Counted from the first letter of the stretch, positions 10,110 to 23,263 are shown. The stretch: 64,000 bases of DNA from Pomacea canaliculata (GCF_003073045.1 NC_037597.1:6816717-6880716); one strand, 5' to 3'. A program made the numbers and translations. Notes: a model not told the origin generated them from the letters alone.

Positions 10110-13100
10110 CGTGTGACGATCTTGATATTGTCTCGCTGCCAATAGCTTCCTGCATATCAGGGAAAATCTTTGCTAGCGAATAACGCAGATAACATTCGCA
10201 GTTAGTCAACCTACCGACTAATGCAATGCTGATAAACAAGGAAGCCGACCTGTCTCAAAATTGTTGTCGTTAAAGATAGTTGTTGTTTTATAGAAGACCA
10301 ATACTGGCTTACTTATAGAGGTGTTCATATCAATCATGAATGACACTTAAATATTTTGAAGATGTAATATCATTCATAAATAATAAATTTACACTGCGCT
10401 GGTATTTTCTAAAACAAGCAGCAGTGGCCCTTTTATCAAATGTTATAATTCACAGGTACTCACAGGAAATCAGGGGGAAAGGCTGAATGTCAGGTCAAAT
10501 GATTCCAATTTTCAGCTCGAGTTCGGGAGAAGCACATCAGAGGTTACATTTCAGTTTCCCTGCAGCTGATGGAAAAAATACACATGTTACATCACTTGAG
10601 CATCTACCGCTCTCTCCTCCTAACTACGCATATGAGTAACCTTCCTTCGCTAAGGAATAGAAGACTACCACTTACACATCATATATCATTAAGCATCCGA
10701 GATATAAACACAATGATGCAGCAAGGTTGTGGACACAATAAGAGATAGTTCAGGAAACAGAAGCAAACACTGAAGGAGGCGGAAGTGTGTGTGTGCTTGT
10801 CTCTTTTCCTGCCTGTTACTTGCATTTCAGCAGCGCACTGAAAAAATAAGGGGAAAAAAATTATTTTGCAGGCGCATTTTCATCCAAACAGATTGAAGTC
10901 CAGGATCCAGTGTTGCTGTCAGTTCCGAAGTAACAGATGCTAATGATGGGTGGTGGGTAAACGTGTTGTCAACAGTTTTAATAAACGATCTTCGGGAGGC
11001 ATCCTGCCCGATGGTTCACAACGTTGACTCAGACTGTGCAGTCCAGAACATTTGCTGTTTTGGGTGGCTGCCAGGTATCTGTAGCTGGGGATTCCACAGT
11101 CTTGGCCTAAACGTATTCTATTTTTACACCCCATTCCATTCCTTTACTGTTTTTCATCGTACATCGTTTGTTTGTTTTTTTGAAAAGTGTTTGTCCCGCT
11201 TTTACTGGTGCAACAACGCATACAAATTAAAAAAACGAAGATCCGTTCTCGAAGTCTTATGCTAATCTCCATTTCTACAATTTCACTTCCACTCACCGTG
11301 AACCTAAAAAAACGCATCCTTCTTTGATAGTCCGCAACATTTTTTTGCGCGAAGAAGAATGATTGTAGAGTTACTGTCAGACAAAAGGTTTGTGTCGAAC
11401 ATAAATAGACAAGCAGACAACAAGCTACCTCCCACCCACAAAAAAAGGAAAACACTTTTTCAAATTTTTCAAACCTAGACTCTGGTTTGATTTCCCAAAA
11501 GATTTTACTTTTTATTAGCTTCCTGTCCCACCCTTCTTGTTGTGCTCTTCTTACGTCGCAGAAAGTACACAGCTGCAAGTGTGTTGTACTAGAATCTGAC
11601 AACTGAAAATTAACCAGAGCATGGCTGATCTGACTGAAAGCTTTGAGTGTTTTTATTTTACTTCCTTTTTCTTCGTGTGTTTCGGAGATGCTAACGCCCA
11701 CGGCCTTGTCGAATGCGATTTAATGTTGTCGCACGTGCAGACCATTGTAAACCAAACACAAGCTTTTTTACGCACACTATTGCCACACATGAAAGCATAA
11801 AGCACCCGGCGTTTCAATAAATGTTATCACCCCAAACGTGTGCTTTCTCAGCACCAAAACTTCTATTCTTAATCACGAACCTATGCATAATGTGCAAAAG
11901 AAATTTACATAGCGGCAAAAAAATGTTGTTTTGGTTACAACCAGAGTAAATACATACGTGACTCAACTGCGCCATTTACACACACGCTGAATTAGTCAAG
12001 ACCACAGCATTTTTTTTTTTTTTTACATTGTCTCTAACATCCACAACAGCAACAGAACACCACGATCACCCATTCACCGCTTTGTCAAATTCTCATGATG
12101 CATAACTGAGCAAACCAAGTCGCAGTCCCCATTTAATTAGTTGATCTGTCATTGTGTGAAAGTTATGTCGGTGTCAGTGTCTGAATAATTATTATCCTTA
12201 AAGTACCAGCAGCCCGCGCATGACCTTGAAATAGATAAGGGAGGATGCTGCAGGGGGGACTGCGAAGAACAGTTTCACTATACGAATGGTTTATTGTCTG
12301 AAATCAACAAGGAGCGGCAATCAGGGAAACGATTCACAAGACTGCTGGTAGTCTCTTTCTCTTACGAATACACTCACACGAACGGAAGAACCCTCGCTCT
12401 CACACACACATATTTGATGCGGAAAAAATCATTCTTGTTACCATTTCTCACGCACTCTATCTTCTCCGTCGCTCAGCTTTTAGTTGTGACCTCGACAAAT
12501 CGACCGAACAGTTTAAGCTGAACTCAGCAGCCTTTGAGAGAAGACAAAGCCTATAAAACACCGCCAGATGTTCGTTCCCGGACAGGTGGTGTAGTTGTTC
12601 CGAGGGAAGATAACTTTCGCAAGATTGAATATCTGATGACCCTGCGAAAATCACTGTGGAAACCTTAGGGTTTCAATTAGAAGGCTGCTAGTAAAAACGA
12701 CCTATCAGCCAGTGATTATCTCTGGAACTCTGAAATTAGCCAAAGACATTAATAAAGGATAACAGATGGTCATGCCAACAGAACTACAAGCGGACTGTGA
12801 AAATCGTCTGGCGTAAGAACGACAGGGCGACAGTAGTCAGCATGGCTGGATGTATGCGTCCATCGGAAAGTCAATCTGCTTTTGGAATCTTTATGATGCA
12901 AGCGAGGTGTCGAGATAATCCCATTAGTAGGGTCTACCTGTGAGTAGTTAGAGAGTGGGTAAAAGCCCAGGCACGTCAGCTTCGCACTACAATTAACCCA
13001 CAAATGATATTTGTAAACACACGCGACGAGAGGTGTAAGATAATAGTACATGATGTCTCTGAAACTCGTAAACAAAAAACTCCAACCAAATATGTGATCA

Positions 13101-13555
13101 CAGGAATACACTGCACAATCATACGTCAATTATACATCGTAAAACGTTGATTATAACACTCTAAGTTTATACAATTGCCATCTGGGATAAATAAAGTGTT
13201 ATTTTATCTAAAAATAATGAAGTGTATTAAGAACAACATTATGGAAACAAAAAACAGCCTACATCATTCTTCAGTAGGTGAAGATGGCTTACTTAAAAAC
13301 AAGCAAACAACAAACAAACATTATATGCTACTCAACCACAGTTCTCCCATAGCATCTGCCTCCCTTTCTGTAGCACCACAACCCTCAGGTAAATCCCAGC
13401 ATTTTAATGGGTCTCAAATATCCACAGTTTTCTACGGGACCTTAATGAAGCATGGCATGTTACAGCACACACAAGTACAGCACAAGAGAGGATCTGATAC
13501 AGGTTATCAAGCATCAAAAGGAAAGCCATAAGCTTCAATTAACAGCAAAGCATAG
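10110..13555. other. Intergenic region upstream of CNRIP1
   Basis: This should include the CNRIP1 promoter and 5' UTR. A possible acceptor (GATATGCAG) just upstream of the ATG hints at an untranslated first exon further right. The longest open frame is about 190 codons on the minus strand at 11144-11721. It has no ATG near its beginning, a Phe/Cys/Lys-rich composition typical of chance frames, and no known similarity. No repeat family is recognised. Confidence 0.4.
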
Positions 13556-14010
13556 CTAAACTGTGGTAACCTTGCCAAGGACTCGAAGACGATGCCAGGC
13601 TGAAAGGCGTGAAGGGCCTCCACGGCCGAGAGGGTTGTTGAGTCGGGACGAGCACTGGACGTACACGCAGCACACTCCCAGAAAACGGGCCGGCGAGTCA
13701 GCCTGCCAGCCAGCCAGCCGTCGGCACTTCCTCCAGGGCTGTGTCACGAGGCGCGGGCGATCAATGCATCGATCGGCGCCTGTACGAGGATCAGTGGCGT
13801 TGCCGCCACCAACGCAGCCAGGCGCGAGGACGAGATGCCGAAACGAGCCGGCCGTCGGTGGAGTCAGGTGGTGGCTGTCGCTCGCATTCTCGGGCAGTGG
13901 TTCTGTGGCCAGGGCGAGCTGCGACACGGCGCCTGGGTCAGTGAGTCTGTGGCCATAACGAGCTTGCCATGCGGTGCCCGTGTCAGTGGATCTGTGCCGC
14001 GCCGGGACAT
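13556..14010. other. CpG- and GC-rich island with 45-bp tandem repeats
   Basis: The sequence switches sharply from AT-rich flanks to GC-rich, CpG-dense DNA. Open frames exist on both strands here (131 codons plus, 205 codons minus), as expected where stop codons are rare; neither matches a known protein. At 13893-14000 there are about 2.5 copies of a 45-bp unit starting GTCAGTG-GTCTGTGGCC. It may be a regulatory CpG island, a satellite fragment, or an exon of an unrecognised gene. Confidence 0.4.
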
Positions 14011-16887
14011 GCAAAGCGTTATAAACAATATATAAATAGCGTTTACTTGACACAGTAGGATTAAACAAAGCGTCGGTGACACTGACACACATGTAAAGAG
14101 GTGGGGTGGGCGAGAGTGGGTGGGTGTGGACAAAAGTAACAATACGAAAGAATAAATCACGATGGATTTTCATCTACGTGTGTATAATTCCTCACTAAAG
14201 CCCTCGTCTGTAAGCTGAGAGCAATATTGTCGCCTGGCCACTCGGACCAATCAGATGACAGGTCCAGGCGCAAACACCAACATGTCAACAGCATAAATTT
14301 ATCGTCAACTATGACGTCCACAAGGAAATGCCTTTTGCACAAAGCTCTCAGCTTGTCCCACCCTTCACCGTTAGACACCCCACTAACTTGAAGAGTGCAG
14401 TGGACAGTCGTACTATGGCACTCACGGTATCCAAACAATGTGACAGTGTAAGCCCTACTCAAATGATAACAGCTAGCTAGTGTTTATGCCACTTGCATGA
14501 AGCCGCCTCGCACACTGCCCTCTTGAAAACTGGGGTAAGACTTTCGCCTCCTGAAGCAGAGAATTCCGCCCACTCATCATGTAGGGAATGGGATGTACTT
14601 GCATGATATATGATATAGTCACAATTTGTTAGCTAGATATAGGGCAGTCACGCCACTCGCGAGCTGTGTGACACTGAGCAGCAGGACTGCACGAGATGTG
14701 TTGTGCAGACTATGTGAATAAAGGCATGTAGAAACGCGGGAAGGAAACTGTTCGGGAATCATAATTTTTTCCATAAAATTTCATACCCTCCTTCACAAGA
14801 TTTCAAAAGGTTGTCATCCGATGAATAAACAATACCGGCATGTAATAAGTATACTGACGGTCGTCTTGCATCTCAAATCTTGCGAACACTCTCCCCTTTT
14901 TGTAGACAGCATAATGTATACCTTGTCTTTTTCTTAATATTACTGTAGTGATTTCCTGATGGATGCAACTTCGTCTTACCAGCTCACACATATGATCTCT
15001 GATGTCAGTGTGCCAACCTTCATGAAACGCAAATACATATCTTCCTTGACTTGTGTTTGTCTGTGTAAGGAAAAAGAAGTCTTTCATGAGGGTGATTATT
15101 TGTTGTATAAATCGCGCGTTGATTTTTGTTATTATTTCTTTTGGACTAAGATTATTTTTTCATTTTATTAAATTGTGTTAATAATATGTTTTCAAGGAGC
15201 AATTTTCTTCCTATTTGTTTGCCTTACAACAAGCCTTCATGTGCATAAACACGAAGATCTCTCTCGGATCACACTGTTTACCAGAACTGTTTATCCTGTT
15301 ACCATGAAGTCAGCCATATGGCTGGAAACACACACATCACAACGAACACAAAAGCAAGGGCAGATCTTCATTGTTCACTGTCTTTTTCGCATGCAGACAT
15401 CGCAATCTCTGTCGTATGTGCTCAAATTAAATAAGCCTTTATTACAGAATGCTGGAGAAGCGTCGATAATGTTTGTCACTTGTAGCAAAAGCAGCGATCC
15501 CTCAAAGGTCGAGGACGAAAGACAAGCCATGGGATGTTTATGAAAACACTAGTAAGGACTAAAAGGTAAATGTCCTTCTCTAACCTTTACAAAAATTAGT
15601 ATATGTTTGTCTCAAAGATAAAGCCATGTCATGTTTAAGTTCACTCTCGTATTTCGAATGGCTCATTAAATCAGTCTTCCCTAATGAGGGCTTCTATGTG
15701 ACAGACCATCGCTAAATAGGACCCACTGCGTCGTGAAATTTTGACAGCGACAAAATAATTTTTGATAGCTGATAGCTATGCGGACACCAAGAGTTGTTTA
15801 AGGCGTTGAGCAAGAACGGCCTAAGTCACCAGATATGGCTGTGTACGGGTATCGCTGTGTGCAAGGTAGCTCCATTCTACAGGTCCATTCTTTTCAGTGG
15901 GATTTCTTATTCGGCCTCTGTGTGTGAGAGAGAGGGAGAGAAAGGAAAACGACTGTCAGCAAATGCTTGCTAGCCCATCTAAAAATAAGTCACAATCAAG
16001 CATTCATCGCTGTCGGCCACTGACACATTAAAAGCATGAAGCAATGATTTTGTGCTGTGAAAATGTGTTACTTGCCCTTCCACACAACAAACCATTCACC
16101 TTTAACCTTCCTTGTGCAGCTACACAACCAACATAGAGATATCACAACCGACTGAAACACAACTGTAAGAGATGAACCCAGAAATATTTCAAACATTCAA
16201 CCTCATCGCAAAAGGCAGTCTTATGTCATGATTCTCTTCCTTTTGCAGCAGAATAAACCTCATGTCTGTCTGTGTAATATTAGCCCATAGAAAAGACCGT
16301 TGTCGCCGTTACATCAACGAGGAAACGATTATATATCTCATTAATTTGAATGATATCGTTCTATATCTGCATGTGTCTCTCGGTTGTGCAACACAGCACG
16401 CGTCGACGCTACAGGCCTCCTCTTTTCACTATCCCTTCTTTGGCCATTGTGTGTGTGTGTGTGCGATTGAGCTACAAAGAGGGGAAGAGGGAGAAAGAAA
16501 TAGAGAAAATAAAGAAGGAAAGAAACAGAAGGAGGCAATGAAAAATGTTATTAAATAACATGTTCAATGTGGGACACAAACTAGCATACATCATGCATTC
16601 AGAAAATGTCTGATAGCGACAGGTTAAAAGAGTAGAGCAATAGCTCGTTGCAACACACTGTTCATATCAGCGGTAGTACTGCGCCCCTCAGAATTTAGAC
16701 CCTGTCAATATGTTTAAATAGCTATCAGCAAGATTTCACAACCGACTGAAACACAGCCTTAAGAGACCAGCTATAAATTGCAGACCAAGCGAACCTGACC
16801 AGAAACACCAGTCACACCTGATCGAGTCGACTCTCCATTCCCTTACCTGAACTGAAATTCGGCGTCGGATAAATCTCAGCTCTAAAA
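14011..16887. other. Intergenic region upstream of the RBR ligase gene
   Basis: AT-rich sequence with no supported coding frame. A (GT)n microsatellite lies at 16448-16463. The RBR gene's promoter should be at the right end; I see no decisive core element. Confidence 0.45.
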
Positions 16888-19800
16888 ATGGTGCTGAAAG
16901 GCTTAAAACGAGAAATGAGGACTGGAAACACTCTTAGAAGCGTCTGCCCACGTGCTGATGTTCAGAAACACCCGCAGGCTGTCATTGTGCGAACTTCCCA
17001 TGGTCTACCGGTACACCAAGCAGACGATGAAGCAGACGACAGCCACTTGACGACGAACGCAGTTGCGTTTTCGCTCAACAAAAAAGGCCGCTGGAAATTG
17101 CCTGACTTAATACAAGAAAGACTTTCTAGTGATGATTTTGAGACAGATTCTTGTGGATTAGTTATATCGATGCTTGAACATCACAGAGTCAAGCGACAAA
17201 GCGACTGTCTCAGAGTCATCACGAACCGCAGCGACATTCGAGACCGGTGCTGCGTTAACGAGGTTCCTCTCAGGAAAAAAGCACGCCGGAAAATGTATTG
17301 CAATGGCCTAAACATTTTAAACAATGGTAGAGGCAAGAATACGAAGGAGACAAGGAAGAAAAGGGTAATTTCATCGAAAATAGATATCGAAAAACATAAA
17401 ACTGTTGATCCTACCGCATGTAAGAGTGAAGATATGGGAGAGAACAATGCTGAAGATGAAGTAGCTCCCTACTATTTGTTACGACGTGTATTATCCTCTC
17501 CCTTCTAACAGCTCTCTTCGCTTTCAGCCAAAGTTCTGTTCAAAAGATGGAAACGAGTCTTCATTTGAGACAGACGCCTGGTTTAAAGTTCACAAAAGGT
17601 TCGAAACAGAGACACAAGCATTTTGATCTGATAGACGACGAGACTTATTATAACTGGAGCCAGGAAGAAGACGATGTTTCTGATGAAGATGATGAGTTCT
17701 TTGAAGATGACATCGAAGTATCTCAATGCTTTACAAGTTTTTCAGACATCTTGGAGACTGTTCTTCTAACTGCCTCGTCCAATGTTCTCGCAAATGACGT
17801 CACAGACCGAGCCAGAGTCTCGTCATCTAAACGATCAAAGTCACAAGGAGGCTCAAGGACAACAGAAAATAGATATGTGTACAGAACGGAACGCGAATCT
17901 AACACCGAAGAACATTTGGAAAGTGATGTCGACTCATGTGCCGATGACTCAACCAGCAGCAGTAGCAACGAGACTGATTGGGTGGTTCTTCCTAATCCAT
18001 CCGCCTTGTTTTCCCATCCAAGATAGTCTACAAAACAGTTCGTCTGCTTAAGAGTGCTGCCACAGTTTCAACCTTAAAGCAACTGTACGGAATAAAGTAC
18101 TTAGAGGCGGACTGCCTTCCACGCAGGTTTATTGTAGACATTACAGAGGATGTCAGCAACACCGTCAGGAGCAGCCAGCAGTATCGTCACCTGTACCTCC
18201 CGATCCTGGATCTCGCAGCCTGTATGGTCTTCGTACACGATGGGAGCTCAGACAGCTGCCAGGAAACTGAGCACGAGCCTATAGACGTATATCGCGTTGC
18301 CTTGAATATGAACTTGACAACCGAAGCAGAAGTTGGTACGCTGACTGAAATGATGGTGTACAAAAACCTGGCTGACATCATCCAGTGCGTGCGAGAGTTT
18401 GTTGCCGGTTTGAGTCCGAACATGCTAGTGCGACGAGACCCTGCTGAAGCCCTGCCCTGCGTGCAAGAGCAGAGAACGGGTACCGACTTCCAAACTGTCA
18501 GCATGGTTAACCGCTGGCGTGTGTCCCTCCTACATCTGCCCACCCTGGCTTCCTGGAGAAACTTTTCTGCGGCCGAAACAACAGCAGGGCTAGAAGACAA
18601 ACTCGCGTTGGAGTCTCGAACAGAATCCCCAGTACAGACAGTTGTGCCGTCCATGGCTGAAGATAATGCCACGGAGGGATTCAGAGACGAAGCAGGGCGT
18701 GATGGGAAGGATTCTGGAGCCTGCGTCGATATGTGCCCCCTCTCTGCCTACTGCACCATCTGTTATGATGACGTCAGCCCTCGGACGGAAGGAGCGCGAG
18801 CAACAGCGCTGACGTCCTGTGGACACTGGTTCTGCGACGGCTGCTGGCGAGCGCATCTGACATACGCGGCACGTGACGTCAGCCTTCACCTTCGTTGCCC
18901 CGAGTTTCGTTGTCAGGCAACAGTGGACGACGGGACGCTGCTGTCGCTTCTGAACGTGGCCGAGGCCCAGAAACTCAAAAGGCAGCGACTAGAACTGGAG
19001 GTCATGAGGTCAGCCCCGACCAAGTGGTGTCCAAACCCTCAGTGCGGCCGACTTATATGTTTGGAGTCGATGGTGAGTTTTTGTTCGTTTTCCAATCAGG
19101 TGAATCAAGACATGAACATCGCATGTAAATGGCAAGTCTATAGCTATCAGTTTCCGTCAGTCTCGACAGGACTTCTGCTTTGACTCTTTATTACATTGTG
19201 ATTTGTTTTTAGTTGTGTACAGCACATTGAATCTGCTCTGTAGTAGAGAAATGTTTTATATCAATATTCGTCTTATTATTATTCCCATACCCCGTCAAAC
19301 AGTTTATTGATCATTACGTCAATAGTAACAACCATGAAATTAATTCTCATGACAGACGAGAATTCAATGTTTTTTCCCGTTATCATTGCAGGACGCACGA
19401 GCTTCGCCGACCGCGAGTCGAGAGCCAAAGAGTTTGATGTGCACGTGCGGCACGCAGCTGTGCTTCACGTGCCTGAGGGGAGCGCACTGGCCCGCAACCT
19501 GCCAAGAGCACGAGGACTATCTTGCCCTCCTTCCTCCCATGGTCCAGACCAAGTGGCCCGACGTACCTGACGTCTGGGTGTACGGCAAAAAGTGCCCTCA
19601 CTGCCACACCTTCTATGAAAAAAACGGCGGCTGCAATCATATGACGTGCAGGTGTGGTCACGAGTTCTGTTGGTTTTGTCGCGAGACCTTCTTTCTTAGT
19701 AACGGTCAGGTTCACGCATGTACTCGACGTCCATGTGATATACAAGTGATCATGAAGAAAATACGCCACACGGGAGGTCCCAAACCCAAAGTAATGTCTC

Positions 19801-20383
19801 GCTGGTGCGCCTTCGCTTTTCGTCACCGCAACGCACAATTAGCACGACAGTTTCGGCTCACGCACAAAATGGCGGACGATCTACGCCGGCGTCTGCAGCA
19901 CCTGGCCAGCAAGGGGGTGGACATCGGGGTGCTTGCATATGTACCCGATGCTGGCAAAGTCAGCAGAGGTAGGGGAAATCAGATGAAACTTCCACCGGGA
20001 TGGTTGTGGCACCAGTCAACGGATGCAGATCTCTTAGTGAAATGAGCACACAAGAACTACATGACCATATTGGCCATGTAACCCATGTCATGGCGAAGCT
20101 GAAGCTAGAACTACACCACGTGCTAGAATATGCCGGCGTTGCGCTCAACTCTAGAGAACAGGCCATCAAGGTCGGCGACTCCAACAAGACAGCGGTCAGC
20201 CTGTCCTACAGGTTGGAGGAGATTATAGAACGGACAGAAAATGTCATCTCTGCTCTTGATTGTTTGATGCAAACTTCTTGTCCGCGGGATCTGAGAAAGG
20301 TGTTGCCATGGTTTGGTCGTCTGCACTGCGAAGCGATAGACTGTATGGACAACCTAAAGCGCGTTTTATATGGTACAGAATAA
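16888..20383 (+). CDS. RBR-type (RING1-IBR-RING2) E3 ubiquitin ligase, CUL9/Ariadne-like
   Basis: RBR ligases accept ubiquitin from an E2 at RING1 and pass it through a cysteine in RING2. Suggested exons are 16888-17477, 17528-17981, 18023-19072, 19392-19968 and 20016-20383, about 1012 residues. The N-terminus (about 1-196) is basic; the next part is acidic (DEDDEFFEDD) and Ser-rich. RING1 starts at Cys 592 (CTICYDD, then SCGHWFCDGCW). The IBR spans the 19073 intron (KWCPNPQCGR, then CTCGTQLCFTC and HWPATC). RING2 is CPHCHTFYEKNGGCNHMTC, then CGHEFCWFC; the Cys of GGCNHM, encoded at 19632-19634, is the expected catalytic residue. The C-terminal helical segment (LELHHVLEYAGVAL, then RTENVISALDCLM) resembles the Ariadne-like end of CUL9, but no cullin domain is visible. 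Start: ATG 16888 in an AAAATGG context. The RBR core is very secure. The 5' exon chain and the 47-bp junction before the last exon are inferred; the alternative is a gene broken by frameshifts. Confidence 0.85.
17478..17527 (+). other. Possible 50-bp intron in the RBR gene
   Basis: GTTACG at 17478 to CTTTCAG at 17527, with TTCTAAC as a possible branch point and a pyrimidine-rich 3' half. Removing it joins frame 1 to the frame of the acidic region. The acceptor is good and the donor is weak. An alternative donor GTAAGA at 17420 could splice to 18026 and skip the acidic segment. Confidence 0.45.
17982..18022 (+). other. Possible 41-bp intron in the RBR gene
   Basis: TGG|GTGGTT at 17981/17982 to CATCCAAG at 18022, containing CTAAT and a pyrimidine-rich tract. 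Removal is phase 0 on both sides and joins the acidic/Ser-rich frame (which ends NETDW) to the frame that leads to RING1. It is shorter than most animal introns. Confidence 0.5.
19073..19391 (+). other. 319-bp intron splitting the IBR domain
   Basis: ATG|GTGAGT at 19072/19073 and CATTGCAG|GAC at 19391/19392, phase 0. Splicing joins KWCPNPQCGR to the CTCG-CFTC half of the IBR and restores the family's cysteine spacing. Confidence 0.85.
19969..20015 (+). other. Possible 47-bp intron, or frameshift, before the last RBR exon
   Basis: AGAG|GTAGGG at 19968/19969 to GGCACCAG at 20015. Removal shifts the reading to the frame that encodes the Ariadne-like helices ending at 20383. Without it the protein stops at 20045. 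The more obvious acceptor at 20028 does not give the open frame. Confidence 0.5.
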
Positions 20384-20457
20384 ACATTGCAAAAACTCCC
20401 TCTCAAGAATACAAAGAATTCTGGGATCTGATCATGTAAGATGAACTGAAATTCTAA

Positions 20458-20463
20458 AATAAA
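20458..20463 (+). terminator. Polyadenylation signal of the RBR gene
   Basis: AATAAA lies 75 bases beyond the stop codon. A second AATAAA overlaps the stop at 20379-20384. Either is well placed for a short 3' UTR. Confidence 0.55.
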
Positions 20464-23263
20464 TGTCGAGAGAGAGACGCTTACTGCTGTTAGAGCAAGT
20501 TTTTTTTTATATATTTAGATAACTATGATATAGAAAAGGAAGTTCTTTACACTCTCTCACCTCCAATCACTTCAATTCAAATGTACATTTCAGAGTGGAG
20601 GAACTGTTCACGTCACTTCAACAAATTTACCTTGCCAATATATCACCTACCTGAAGTTCACCCACTCTCCCCACTTTCTTCTCCGTTGACTAGTTCCTCT
20701 TAAATGACTGAAATAAAACTTCTCGTAGAATTTTATCATTTGCGTATTTTAACTTTGCGAGTTATTAAAAGGCCATTAAATGAAAACTCTTTTGTGAGAC
20801 GATTAAGTACTTTATCTCTTTATCTGATCATATTGACATCTAGTACAAGCATGTTTGGAATTAAAAAGCACTGAAATAATACACACAATTTATGATTTAT
20901 GATTACAGTTTAAAAGAAAGAAATTTATATCTTGATAAAATTTTAGAGCACAAGAGTTTGCATCGTTTGCTCTTCCTGATGTTGATAGTTAAACTTCCGT
21001 CATTTTCTTGAAAAAAAAAAGTATTATTCTGTTAAATGATCATTTTGTGATAAGCCGCTGAATAATATATTTTCATTTTTTGTTGGAAAACATTTTGGTG
21101 TTTTTTGTTTACAATGAACATGTATATCTTTATGCCCTTTTGCATGCACTTTTTCCTAAAGACCAACTGTTACTATGAGATTAAAAACTTCCTGAACCTG
21201 ACTTTTTTACACGGTTATTTTGGTTGCTTGTTTATTTTGTTTCGGCTAAGTACATAAAAAGTCAGTGTTAGATCTCACTATTGTGTGGGTTGAGTTTCCT
21301 TACTATCTCTCCTTCTCTGTCTTCTCTCTCTCTCTCTCACACACACAAGCAAGCATACACACATACCATAGTAATTTCAAAATGAAAACAAATGAATTTA
21401 ACATTTTAAAATAAATTAATTGTCATAAATATGTTGTAAGCACTCAAAACTGTGTTATGAAAATAAGTGCACCAATATATTCCAACGTAGGATATTCAGA
21501 TTTAAAATTTATTTTTTCTTGATGCTCAGTCCAACCACGAACTTGGTCCAATTGAGCTTACACATTAGTTATTCATGATTTAATGGGTCTACTGGAGATA
21601 AAAATAAATATTTAAATATATATATATATATATATATCAACTACAGAATATGGAACTACAGAATAATGTAAAATTTACAGTATTTAACATTCTACCAAAC
21701 CTACTGCAACGCCTACTAACGTAGACCTACTTAATAAACTCTAACATAAATTAACACTAAAACATATTATGATGATAGTTCACACATTACTGGACTACGG
21801 TTTTCTAGACAACACAATCTTTCTTATCTTTTGTGAATCAAATCATCTAAGTCACTAGCACATCGACACTACTGACGGCTAGAATCGCTCTGCGGGACGT
21901 GGTCATCGCTCTTTACACAGGAAACTTCGTGTTATGTTCTATTTAGTGGTTTTGTCCGATTATTCTACGAATGCTTCGTCAATCTTGATCAAACTTTCTT
22001 CCATATTTGTTCGGTTAAAACATGATATCTACGTCCATGGTTAAAAACGGCATTTATGTCTGTCTTCTGCGACTATTTGCAAGTAATTTAAATGGCTACG
22101 TTTTGCCGTAAACTGATTCGGACAGTATAATTTTAAATTCTTCTAAAACATTAAGACATCTAAGTCTGTTAGCATATGTAGCTATATTCTGCATACAAGA
22201 CAAATGATACAAAAGACAAAGACAAGCCTAGCTCGGGAAATTTTCGGCAAGCAGACGACAGGGTTAGCCGAGACTGGTTTGATCTGATTAGTAGATGTCA
22301 ATTTTATTGTCTCGCCAGGCTAAAGTATTAAGAGCCGCACGAAATTTCAACATACACATAAAATGGATTTCGGGGAACTGCCTACTACACATGAAATTAT
22401 GGTAAGCGTTAAAAAATATTCATAACATCTTAATAGCAAAACAAGACAGTTTTGTTTTAGTACTGAAGTATGAGCTTGAAGCCATGGCCGGAGGTCAATT
22501 TTGCAAGGTTCGAAAGTAGACTTTCCTTCAGTCTTTAGCATCTGACAAGGTTGACGAATTTTTAATGAATGTTTGATTTTTTAAAATAACCATTGCTATT
22601 AAATTATTGTGAAAGGTTTTGTTTCCGGCGATTAAAGAAGAATAAAGCTGAATTTTAAAGATCAAATTATATCTGGCATATACACGTTAACGGTTAAAGG
22701 GGAACAATTCTACATCGCGAAACGTTCACATTTCTTTCAGTTATCTACCCTTAAACAGAAGTCGGCGTTCGCAGAATGAATGCATTAACACCATAAATAT
22801 TGCTTATTTTTACTCGCTTAAAAAAGATACTTATTTTAAGCAATAATGCGTTAGTTCTGGCATAAGGGTCAGCGGATTAAAATTCAATCATTTCTTGTGT
22901 AATCCCTTGCTCAGTGCCTGAGCCTTACGCGTGGTGTTAGCTTTGAATGTCGGGACATTCAATCAGAGGATTAAAGTTCAATTTGCACTTTCTTTCGCAC
23001 GACTGAATACGTACACATGACTTCCTCATTAATACGAAGTAGTAATATTTTTCCCGTTGGGAGAAATGTGCGGTTGCTGCTTCCAACAAAAACAAATAAA
23101 GTGAAGATGACATGGCGAGGGTAGTTTGAAGTAGGAAATAAATGGGGAAAAAAACAAACAAACAAACAAACAGAATCCACTCAGCAAAGTGCGAAAGGTT
23201 TACAAGAAAAGAGAATCCAGCCTCTCAGAGAAACAATAGTAAAAACAAAATAATCATGGAATA
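20464..23263. other. AT-rich intergenic region
   Basis: No supportable coding sequence. It contains a (TC)n(AC)n patch near 21305-21362, a (TA)n tract at 21614-21638, and an (AAAC)n run at about 23155-23172. Confidence 0.5.
21614..21638. repeat. (TA)n microsatellite
   Basis: An essentially uninterrupted TA dinucleotide tract, read directly. Confidence 0.8.

Noticed and set aside
11144..11721. Minus-strand open frame of about 190 codons
   Set aside because: It has no ATG near its beginning, low-complexity Phe/Lys/Cys composition and no recognisable domain. A frame this long is expected by chance about once in 64 kb of both strands.
13556..14173. Minus-strand 205-codon frame
   Set aside because: It spans the GC-rich repeat island, where stops are rare, and an overlapping plus-strand frame is equally open. 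No domain is recognised.
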